Shown here: piece by piece, positions 8,001 through 13,356 of the stretch
Layout of the letters: the number at the start of each line of letters is the position of its first letter
Position numbering within the stretch: the first letter of the stretch is position 1
NCBI GenBank assembly: GCA_002347705.1
Contig: DDWY01000002.1
Location: 1-17,705 of the forward strand
Length of the DNA: 17,705 nucleotides
Direction: 5' to 3'
DNA from: Anaerolineaceae bacterium UBA2274
GTDB taxonomy: Bacteria; Chloroflexota; Anaerolineae; Anaerolineales; Anaerolineaceae
Notes under the pieces: generated by a model
What the model saw: the letters and a program-made list of their open reading frames with translations, nothing else
Told to the model about the DNA's origin: nothing
Databases searched by the model: none
Program-made: the position numbers and the translations under genes

Positions 8001-9416
8001 GACAGCTTCCTGGAGCATGCGTTTTTCATTGCGCACGATGACATCCGGGGCTCCCAGCTCAAGCAAGCGCTTGAGGCGATTGTTTCGGTTGATAACACGG
8101 CGATAAAGATCATTCAGGTCAGAAGTCGCGAAACGACCACCATCCAGCTGCACCATCGGGCGCAGGTCAGGAGGAATAACCGGCAGAACGGTCAGGATCA
8201 TCCATTCAGGTTTGTTGGTTGAACGGCGGAAAGCCTCGACCACCTTCAGACGGCTGGTTGCTTTCTTGCGTTTCTGTTTACTCTTGGTCGTGCGCGCTTC
8301 TTGCCACAAACTCTCCGAAAGAGCATCCAGGTCGAGACGGCGCAGAATGTCATAGAAGGCTTCCGCACCCATATCGGCTTTGAAGATGTTTCCCCAGCGG
8401 GATTTCAGGTCGCGGTAGCGTGCTTCGCTCAGGAAGGTGAAAGGCTGCAATTCATATAATTCGTCACGCTGCTGGGCGTTTTGAGTCTTTGCAACCGCAT
8501 CCGGGTCATCCAACTGGCTGCGTAAATCTTCCATTACCAGCTCAGCTTTTGCGCGGATTTCATCTTTTTGAATTTTGAATTGTTCAGTTCTCTCAGCGCG
8601 TTCTTTCTTGAGGTCTGTTTCGAGAATTTCCATTCTCTCCTTCACGACCTTTTGCACACGGGAGATGTGTTTGGCTGCGACTTCTTCGCCAACTTCCACG
8701 ATGGTCTGATTGCCGCCGTCCAGTTCAAAACTGATCGCTTTGCGTATGGTCTTACCGGTCTTTTCCCGCAATTCGCGTTCAAGGCTCTGACCCTGCTGAA
8801 TAACAGGCTCAAACAGGCTTGCGACTTTTTCGTCATATTCCCGGTTAACTTGCTCCATCTGAGCGTCGATATCCTTCAACTCACGATCGCGCTGTTTCTT
8901 GGTTTCTGCGATTTCGCCATTGACCTTGGCGATCAGTTCGCGCTCTGAAAGGCTGATTTCGTCTTCCAGGCGCTTGAGTGCTTTCTGGCGACCATCATCA
9001 TCCACGTAGGTGATGATATATTGCGCAAAATAGAGCACACGGTCAAGATTTCGGCGGGAGATATCCAGCAACAGTCCAAGATAAGACGGGATGCGACGGG
9101 TATACCAGATGTGCGCCACCGGAGCAGCTAATTCAATGTGCCCCATGCGTTCACGACGCACAGATGAGCGGGTAACTTCCACGCCGCACTTATCACAAAT
9201 GATTCCTTTGTAGCGAGGATTTTTGTACTTACCGCAGTAGCACTGCCAATCTCGCGTCGGTCCAAAGATAGCTTCGCAAAACAAACCATCCTTCTCAGGG
9301 CGCAAACGCCTGTAGTTGATTGTTTCAGGTTTGAGAACTTCTCCATAAGACCAGCTTTTAATTACTTCTGGTGACGCAAGATTGATCCGAAGGGCTTTCA
9401 TATTAGTTGTTTCCAC
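5040..9416 (-). CDS. rpoC: DNA-directed RNA polymerase subunit beta'
   Basis: The 1458-residue catalytic subunit of RNA polymerase. The N-terminal zinc ribbon uses Cys59, 61, 74 and 77. The active-site loop NADFDGDQM carries the Mg-binding aspartates 629, 631 and 633. The second zinc site is Cys969, 1044, 1051 and 1054. The trigger-loop region GYLTRRLVDVAQD and the switch/clamp segments near the C-terminus are intact. Compared with E. coli there is no SI3 insert between GTQLTLRTFH and the GLPRVEELFEARR motif. Instead about 180 extra residues (143-325), rich in Lys, Glu, Arg and Gln and probably coiled coil, lie between the first zinc region and the conserved KPEWMILTVLPV block. The bridge-helix N-terminus reads SGATKGGFSPISQ rather than SGARG. 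The last 41 residues contain 22 Asp/Glu and no Lys or Arg. The start is GTG at 9416, set 5 nt after AGGAGG. The gene is not preceded by rpoB and has its own promoter at 9524-9553. Confidence 0.97.
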   Translation of the reverse strand: METTNMKALRINLASPEVIKSWSYGEVLKPETINYRRLRPEKDGLFCEAIFGPTRDWQCYCGKYKNPRYKGIICDKCGVEVTRSSVRRERMGHIELAAPVAHIWYTRRIPSYLGLLLDISRRNLDRVLYFAQYIITYVDDDGRQKALKRLEDEISLSERELIAKVNGEIAETKKQRDRELKDIDAQMEQVNREYDEKVASLFEPVIQQGQSLERELREKTGKTIRKAISFELDGGNQTIVEVGEEVAAKHISRVQKVVKERMEILETDLKKERAERTEQFKIQKDEIRAKAELVMEDLRSQLDDPDAVAKTQNAQQRDELYELQPFTFLSEARYRDLKSRWGNIFKADMGAEAFYDILRRLDLDALSESLWQEARTTKSKQKRKKATSRLKVVEAFRRSTNKPEWMILTVLPVIPPDLRPMVQLDGGRFATSDLNDLYRRVINRNNRLKRLLELGAPDVIVRNEKRMLQEAVDSLIDNSQRGRMLSRRGRRELRSLSDMLKGKKGRFRRNLLGKRVDYSGRSVIVVGPNLKLNQCGLPKSMALELFRPFVIAGLDKHGYTSNIKGAKRYIERNRPEVWEVLEEVIKDRPVLLNRAPTLHRLGIQAFEPVLIEGSAIQLHPLVTTAFNADFDGDQMAVHVPLSSKAVAEARELMLASKNLLKPASGEPIISPGKDMVLGVYYLTMEQTLPQKGDGRVFGDINEVMLAYQLDQVQVHTKIKLRVETIFDEQNNRLSQPEVRIINTTVGRAIFNDILPDSMRFTNVPLDKGGVRDLIEDIYYQDGQEVTTRVADSIKDIGFRYASQSGSTLAVADITVPPEKAEMIQEALLEVERVQKEFRRGLLTEQEQNDLIIEVWQETTKKVGDAVRKHLDPNGNLSTMAVSGATKGGFSPISQMAGMRGLMADPSGRIIPMPIRSNFREGLSALEYFISTHGTRKGLADTAIRTADAGYLTRRLVDVAQDMIINNEDCGTEEGIWVSSEDDIAGQPFNERIYGRLLAERVIDPETGEVIGERNDMIDKDLSRRITKLVEKGVKKVKVRSPLTCELVHGICARCYGMDLGRGKMVNLGSAVGVVAAQSIGEPGTQLTLRTFHTGGVAGGGDITTGLPRVEELFEARRMPRGEAVITQINGKAHITVSDKNPDIRTVRVESSEMVGQRYAIPADWEIMVNDEDEVNKDTVLATHEETSITAEHAGKVRIEDGEVVVSYEDRLIEDYEIPSTSRLLVSEGQMVTAGEQLTEGSLNPHTILRINGTDATELYLLKEIQQVYRTQGQNINDKHFEVIIRKMLNKVQITRPGDSEFLPQDLVDRLEIRKINEDLVARGLRPARYLNILLGVSKASLSTDSFLSASSFQHTIKVLAGAAISSKEDPLFGLKENVIIGKLIPAGTGFIPGRFEDQVMEAEPGNPDIAVKKLDIFNDESDQTDGLYDELDDSDTGGSDLYDDESFDDDEDLVDDEE

Positions 9417-9421
9417 TCATA

Positions 9422-9427
9422 CCTCCT
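9422..9427 (-). promoter_or_regulatory. Ribosome binding site that fixes the GTG start of rpoC
   Basis: A perfect AGGAGG on the minus strand lies 5 nt before GTG (9416). An ATG at 9420 is only 1 nt away and opens a five-codon frame (MSGNN, stop at 9405-9403). The in-frame ATG at 9401 is 20 nt away, too far. GTG is therefore the best start, with a minimal overlapping reading frame in another register. Confidence 0.8.
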
Positions 9428-9454
9428 GAATTAGACGAGGGCTTTAAGACACAA

Positions 9455-9478
9455 AAAACCGCCGGAAAATGGTTTTCC
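9455..9478 (-). promoter_or_regulatory. Two mutually exclusive small hairpins in the rpoC leader
   Basis: In the roughly 100-nt leader, the transcript can fold GGAAAA with UUUUCC around a 3-nt loop (9464-9478). Alternatively it can fold AAAACC (9471-9476) with GGUUUU (9455-9460) around 10 nt; a U-run follows this form. The two share bases and cannot coexist, which is the formal layout of an attenuator. Both stems are only 6 bp and AU-rich, so the folds are weak and a regulatory role is speculative. Confidence 0.25.
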
Positions 9479-9523
9479 AGTGTTTCTTAGTTTGTAGATA
9501 CGATATAATTCACGCAAATGATT

Positions 9524-9553
9524 ATTATAGCTATAAACCTGCTTATTTGTCAA
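9524..9553 (-). promoter_or_regulatory. rpoC promoter (TTGACA-18-TATAAT)
   Basis: On the minus strand TTGACA (9548-9553) and TATAAT (9524-9529) both match the sigma70/SigA consensus perfectly, with an 18-nt spacer. The predicted start near 9517 gives a leader of about 100 nt before the GTG at 9416. It lies in the gap between the histidine kinase stop and rpoC, so rpoC can be transcribed independently of the kinase gene. Confidence 0.88.
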
Positions 9554-9559
9554 GTTTTT

Positions 9560-9589
9560 CCTATCAAATGAAACAGATACCTATCAAAT
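9560..9589 (-). repeat. Direct repeat pair ATTTGATAGG upstream of the rpoC promoter
   Basis: On the minus strand ATTTGATAGG occurs at 9580-9589 and again at 9560-9569, identical over 10 bp and offset by exactly 20 bp, close to two helical turns. The proximal copy ends 6 nt before the -35 hexamer, and the distal copy overlaps the stop codon of the kinase gene. The position and phasing are what an activator or repressor dimer acting on the same face of the DNA would use. The cognate regulator cannot be named. Confidence 0.55.
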
Positions 9590-11956
9590 CTTGTGCAATG
9601 GCAGATCAAAATAAAAGGTGCTTCCTTCACCCAGCGTACTCTTTACGCTGACGTTTCCACCGTGTTTATCCGCCACCGATTTAACAATCGCCAGCCCCAA
9701 TCCCTGCCCCCGGTTTTCATATGCCAGGTCATCATCCACATGGAAGAAGCGCGTAAACAGCTTGGGCTGATCTAATGGAGCAATGCCTTTGCCATTGTCC
9801 TTGACAGCAATGCGCATCCAGATGGAATCCCGCTCGGCGCTGATCAACACACTCTCCCCACGCGGACTGAACTTTATCGCGTTTTCTATCAGGTTATAAA
9901 GCGCTTGCTGGACCATGACCTGGTCAGCTGAGATATAGGGTGTTTTCAAACCACCATAGTCCACGTTCAGGCTGATCTTCTTCTGCTGGGCCTGAACGCC
10001 CAGAAGCTTGATCGTGTCATCAATCGTTTCCTGTATGCTGAAGCTGGTGTAGACCAATAACCCGTCTCCATCCAACCTTTCAAGGTTCAAGACCTTGTTC
10101 ACCAGACGGGTCATCGTATCGATTCCAGCATCGATTTTCTCGACATATTTACGCTGTTCCGTGCTCAGTTTGCCGATGTTGGATAGAAGTTTGGTGTGAC
10201 CTTTCATCAGCCAAAGTGGCGCACGCAGATCGTGGCTGATGTTGCTGACAAACTCATTTTTCTGGTTGTTCAACTGTTGCAGCCAGCTGGTATCCCGCAG
10301 CAAAACCACTTCACCCTGCCGGTCCTGATCGCCTTCCAGTGGAAATCGCAGTACATCGTAAGTCTTGTTTCCATCCAACTGAAGTGTTTTTAGTTCAGCG
10401 CTTTTCTTGTCCTCACTGAGAAAACTCTTAAGTTTCTCATTGGCAACCCGCACCGCGCCATCCTTTTTCCCGATCAGCGCTTCGCCTTTACTGCTCGCTG
10501 CTAAAGCCGCAGTGTTGCTGAATTGGATATGACCATCCTTATCCATCACAAGAATTGGGTCCGGTAAAGCATTAAATGCCAGGCTCAGCCATCCCTTATC
10601 GTTTTGAACCTTGGAAAATTGCGCTTTGGTGTTTAAGGCAGCTGAAGCCCGGTATGCCAGTTGCTGGTAGAACTGGATGTCTTCCTGGTCAAACCAATGG
10701 TTTTGCTCAAAACCCACCCACAAAACCCCCAACGAGTCTCCACTTCCGCGCAGTTGTAAGGCTGCAATCGATTGCGGATGCGGAGTTCCCGAGGTCAGGC
10801 CAAAGTATTGATCCACCTTGAGATCACTCAGAATCAACTGGTCCTGATCGCCAATCTTATCGATGATCAAGGTGTCCAGGTAGGCATAAAGCCGGGTATT
10901 TTCTCCCTGCCCCAGGCGCAGGCGCATCTCACCCCGCCGGATTTCAGGTGATTTATCCAAAAGGATAAGTCGTGCCGATGAAGCATCCCGCGTAAGTGCC
11001 GCCCTCAAAATTGAAGAAAGCATCAAATCAAAACCTTCTCTTGAATAGTGGGATGGATCCACTGAAAGCAGCCTTGCCTGGGTGTCATTGCGGGTCTGCA
11101 AGTTCGCGCGCAGTTTCTCCAAAGCCATGAAAAGCGCTTTTTCATTTCCAGAAAGTACCGCCGGGGGAATTTGCTGCTCGTATTCCCCTTTGGTCAACTC
11201 CTGGATGCGTTCCATCACTCTTTCAAAAGGATTCGTCGAGGGACGTGCCTTGATGAAATCCTTCGGATGCCAATCGGAATTCAACCAGTATACAAAAGCC
11301 CAAACCATCGCGGAACTGATCAGCACTTCTGGCACATGGCTGACCACCAGGATCAGGATTTGCTCCAAAATCACCAGAACACTGCCTTCGCTGTAGATCA
11401 AGGCGTGCGTAAACTGGGTCAGGACGATTACCGCAGTGCTTAGCAAAAAAGACCAAACCACTTGCATCACGGTGTGCTGTTTCCAGTCGCTGTGCCATAG
11501 CGACTTTTCCCGTGCCAGTATCCATGCAAAAGTTATCCCGAGACTCGCGTAAAAGAAGATCACCATCGGATCCTGACCCAGCCGGAGATACTGCGCCAAT
11601 CCTGTGCCGGCTGCGAGGATCACCGCCGGCAAAGGACCCACCAGCCCAACCGCCAGAAAGACCGGCAGGGCACTCAGGAGCATTACGACAGGCTCAGCAG
11701 AATCTCCGTTGAGTGTGAGAAGTTGTCCATCTAAAGGTCTGAAATTCAGAAAACTGAGCGGAAAAATTAATAAAGCCAGGAAAATAAACCACTTAAGTTC
11801 CCTCAGTGAGTAAGGTGTGTCCCATTTCTGCAGCTTCCAGATTGCCAAGCCAGTGCCGACTGTGAGCAAGGCAGGCAAAATCCAGAGTATTCCCCGCATT
11901 TCAGCAGCGGGCAATTGGAAGGAGGAACTTACGATGGCGAGAGTTGGCAGAAACAT
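9584..11956 (-). CDS. Multi-TM sensor histidine kinase with GAF and PAS domains (orphan)
   Basis: A 790-residue membrane sensor kinase. Seven or eight hydrophobic helices fill residues 20-226. A linker that may be HAMP-like (about 243-280) and a GAF-like domain (about 300-450) follow, then a PAS domain (about 463-560, with DPILVMDKDGHIQFSN). The HisKA domain has the phospho-acceptor His575 in SNISHDLRAPL. The HATPase domain shows an N box (NLIENAIKFSP), G1 (DNGKGIAP), an F box (LFTRFFHVDD) and G2 (GQGLGLAIVKS), all intact, so it should be active. No response regulator gene lies on either side. The signal is unknown; the N-terminus resembles integral-membrane sensor modules rather than a periplasmic-loop sensor. 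It has its own promoter at 11966-11996. That promoter leaves only a few nucleotides before the ATG at 11956, and no Shine-Dalgarno is visible. An internal ATG at residue 20 (MRGILWIL) is an alternative start. Confidence 0.92.
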   Translation of the reverse strand: MFLPTLAIVSSSFQLPAAEMRGILWILPALLTVGTGLAIWKLQKWDTPYSLRELKWFIFLALLIFPLSFLNFRPLDGQLLTLNGDSAEPVVMLLSALPVFLAVGLVGPLPAVILAAGTGLAQYLRLGQDPMVIFFYASLGITFAWILAREKSLWHSDWKQHTVMQVVWSFLLSTAVIVLTQFTHALIYSEGSVLVILEQILILVVSHVPEVLISSAMVWAFVYWLNSDWHPKDFIKARPSTNPFERVMERIQELTKGEYEQQIPPAVLSGNEKALFMALEKLRANLQTRNDTQARLLSVDPSHYSREGFDLMLSSILRAALTRDASSARLILLDKSPEIRRGEMRLRLGQGENTRLYAYLDTLIIDKIGDQDQLILSDLKVDQYFGLTSGTPHPQSIAALQLRGSGDSLGVLWVGFEQNHWFDQEDIQFYQQLAYRASAALNTKAQFSKVQNDKGWLSLAFNALPDPILVMDKDGHIQFSNTAALAASSKGEALIGKKDGAVRVANEKLKSFLSEDKKSAELKTLQLDGNKTYDVLRFPLEGDQDRQGEVVLLRDTSWLQQLNNQKNEFVSNISHDLRAPLWLMKGHTKLLSNIGKLSTEQRKYVEKIDAGIDTMTRLVNKVLNLERLDGDGLLVYTSFSIQETIDDTIKLLGVQAQQKKISLNVDYGGLKTPYISADQVMVQQALYNLIENAIKFSPRGESVLISAERDSIWMRIAVKDNGKGIAPLDQPKLFTRFFHVDDDLAYENRGQGLGLAIVKSVADKHGGNVSVKSTLGEGSTFYFDLPLHKI

Positions 11957-11965
11957 GTCGCATAA

Positions 11966-11996
11966 ATTATAGCATGCCTATTCCTTCACTTGACAA
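11966..11996 (-). promoter_or_regulatory. Histidine kinase promoter with extended -10
   Basis: On the minus strand TGCTATAAT gives a perfect -10 (11966-11971) with the TGn extension. TTGTCA (11991-11996) lies 19 nt upstream as a 5/6-match -35. The expected start, near 11959, is 3-4 nt before the ATG at 11956, so the mRNA should be leaderless or almost so. This agrees with the absence of a Shine-Dalgarno at this gene. Confidence 0.7.
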
Positions 11997-12019
11997 TTCT
12001 TCAGATGATTCTTCAGATG
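11996..12019 (-). repeat. 12-bp perfect tandem repeat adjoining the kinase -35 box
   Basis: On the minus strand CATCTGAAGAAT is repeated twice without a gap (12008-12019, then 11996-12007). The second copy overlaps the -35 hexamer by one base. Head-to-tail half-sites with an 11-12 bp period next to the -35 are the classical layout for OmpR/PhoB-type response regulators. The sequence is not a recognised PhoB box. Confidence 0.55.
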
Positions 12020-12061
12020 ATTTAACAGTAAAAATCCCCGATCGATTCAAAACCGAACATA

Positions 12062-12133
12062 GGGCGAAGCAACATTAATCAGAGTGTAAGATAAGGCACG
12101 TCAAATCGGTTGGTATGCTTCGCCCCTACTCTG
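12062..12133. repeat. Inverted CGAAGCA repeat, with a third related copy further right
   Basis: GGGCGAAGCA at 12062-12071 is mirrored by TGCTTCGCCC at 12116-12125. The minus-strand reading of 12116-12133 (CAGAGTAGGGGCGAAGCA) recurs on the plus strand at 12345-12362 with one mismatch. These are therefore copies of one dispersed repeat. A REP-like or MITE-derived origin is inferred. Confidence 0.6.
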
Positions 12134-12182
12134 AATTTTCTGGTTTTCTTATTTCCTAAAGGTTGCGCCTTAATTGGCGGAT

Positions 12183-12218
12183 GGATCAAGCCCCCTCCGT
12201 ACGGGAGGTCCTTGATCC
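12183..12218. repeat. Extended hairpin (36 nt)
   Basis: GGATCAAG (12183-12190) pairs with CTTGATCC (12211-12218). Inside, CCTCC (12194-12198) pairs with GGAGG (12204-12208) around GTACG, with a small internal loop between the two stems. No T-run follows on either strand, so it is a poor terminator. It looks like a repeat-element or RNA-processing hairpin. Confidence 0.5.
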
Positions 12219-12323
12219 TCCCGAAGCTTATGATTATGTTGACGTGCCGGTGTTTATCATCCCCGAAGCGAAGCAGGATCTCGCCGTATACGCGATCTGA
12301 CCCCAGGTCTCCCGGTGGTTTTT

Positions 12324-12529
12324 GTCATTGCGACTTCTTGCGTACAGAGTAGGGACGAAGCAAATTAAACTGATTGCATGTAAGAAGCATGACAGGTTCA
12401 CAAACGTATCCCTAATCCGCTTCGCAAAGGATGAGCGTATTTACAAACCTCCAGCGCTTCTGGCATTCCACCGTATTAAATTGCTTGCGAAATAGCACAC
12501 TACGTGTCACAAAAGAGGTTCGCAATGAC
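12324..12529. repeat. Inverted pair of diverged repeats with GTCATTGCGA ends
   Basis: GTCATTGCGA at 12324-12333 is matched by its exact reverse complement at 12520-12529. In each arm the ten bases are followed, about 40 nt from the outer end, by a CGnAGCAA motif and an AATTAAA or ATTTAAT stretch (12356-12370 and 12475-12489). The arms are thus two diverged copies of one roughly 45-nt element in opposite orientation around 100 bp of unique DNA. GTCATTGCGA...GAAGCAAT elements are widespread in bacterial intergenic DNA. Whether this pair is a non-autonomous mobile element is inference. Confidence 0.6.
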
Positions 12530-12652
12530 AGCTTCTGATTGTGCCTTTCTCTGACCGCAAGTTTCCGTTGTTACACAGCAATAAAAATTACCAATTGTGC
12601 TAACTTATCACTGTCCCTTACCCCCGCTGCGCGGAATCCTGATACAAGAAAT

Positions 12653-13354
12653 CTACTCCCGCATTTCCAAAAGCCCCATCACAAACTCGACAACTTCATA
12701 TACCGTCATTTTGTCCGAATCGATCACAATCGCATCATCCGCTGCCTTAAGTGGCGCGACTGCCCTGCCCGAGTCGATTTCATCCCGGTGACGCAGTGAA
12801 TCAACCACATCCTCCAGGCAGGCATCTTTGCCGTGGCTGAGATCCTCAACGTAGCGCCGTTGGGCTCTGACTTCCACCGAGGCATCCAGGTAGATCTTCA
12901 ATTCCGCGTCTGGCAGCACCACCGTGCCGATATCCCTGCCAATCATCACGATCTTTCCTTTTTCAGCGATCTTCCGCTGCTGGAGCGTCATCGCCTTGCG
13001 CACGCCAGGGTAGACCGACACCTCCGAGACAACCGCATTTACGGCCGATGTGCGGATATCCCAGGTATGGTCTTCGCCGTTAATCATCACGTCAAACTGC
13101 CGTCCATCCTGACTGCTTGCCGGCAGAATGTCGATTTCGATCCGTTCTGCCAAACTGGTCACAGCCGCCTCATCAGAAATTTCAATGCCCTCTTTCAAAG
13201 CCTGAAACGCTACCGCCCGATACATGATGCCCGTGTCGAGGCACATATAACCGATCTTATTCGCCACTATAGTTCCGATGGTAGTTTTCCCTGATGCTGC
13301 CGGTCCGTCAATCGTAATGTTTTTGGGCAGTGTTTTTAGTTTTTTTTGGCACAT
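12653..13354 (-). CDS. cmk: Cytidylate kinase
   Basis: A 233-residue cytoplasmic enzyme that phosphorylates CMP and dCMP to the diphosphates using ATP. The P-loop GPAASGKTT is at residues 17-25. DTGIMYRAVAFQAL follows as the CMP-binding region, and GRDIGTVVLPDAELKIYLDAS is the family signature ahead of the lid with VRAQRR. Length and order fit a standard bacterial Cmk. I chose the ATG at 13354 because it lies 2 nt after the stop of the upstream membrane gene. An in-frame TTG at 13360 has closer spacing to the AGGAG at 13365-13369, and a further in-frame start at 13393 would overlap the upstream gene by 37 bp. It is the last gene of the membrane operon. In many bacteria cmk sits beside rpsA or aroA, so the membrane neighbours are unusual. 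Confidence 0.95.
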   Translation of the reverse strand: MCQKKLKTLPKNITIDGPAASGKTTIGTIVANKIGYMCLDTGIMYRAVAFQALKEGIEISDEAAVTSLAERIEIDILPASSQDGRQFDVMINGEDHTWDIRTSAVNAVVSEVSVYPGVRKAMTLQQRKIAEKGKIVMIGRDIGTVVLPDAELKIYLDASVEVRAQRRYVEDLSHGKDACLEDVVDSLRHRDEIDSGRAVAPLKAADDAIVIDSDKMTVYEVVEFVMGLLEMRE

Positions 13355-13356
13355 TG

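Larger units (their letters stand above)
11957..12652. other. Gene-free, repeat-rich intergenic region between cmk and the kinase gene
   Basis: About 700 bp without a convincing gene. Short open frames exist on both strands but lack ribosome binding sites, recognisable domains or a good start. From left to right it holds the kinase promoter and tandem repeat (to 12019), inverted CGAAGCA-type repeats (12062-12133), a 36-nt hairpin (12183-12218), an AT-centred near-palindrome (12277-12297) and an inverted pair of about 40-nt repeats (12324-12529). The segment 12530-12652 shows only a small CCGC-TGC-GCGG hairpin at 12624-12634, which lacks a T-run and is a weak candidate for the end of the cmk transcript. 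No tRNA or known riboswitch fold was seen. Confidence 0.7.

Noticed and set aside
8568..8948. Long open frame on the plus strand opposite rpoC (and similar ones at 5580-6008, 6610-7020)
   Set aside because: These lie antisense to a clear, conserved gene, lack ribosome binding sites and show no family motifs. They are by-products of rpoC codon use.
12110..12352. Short open frames in the cmk-kinase gap (also 12539-12799)
   Set aside because: They run through inverted repeats and into cmk, have no Shine-Dalgarno, and encode low-quality sequence without domains.
12062..12529. Possible CRISPR array in the repeat-rich gap
   Set aside because: Repeats are inverted, diverged and unevenly spaced, with no regular repeat-spacer pattern and no cas genes in the window.
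12624..12634. CCGC-TGC-GCGG hairpin as cmk terminator
   Set aside because: The stem is only 4 bp with no following T-run on the minus strand, so it is not supported as an intrinsic terminator.
12833..13294. 153-codon plus-strand frame opposite cmk
   Set aside because: Antisense to a complete Cmk with P-loop and signature motifs; no RBS and no recognisable domain.
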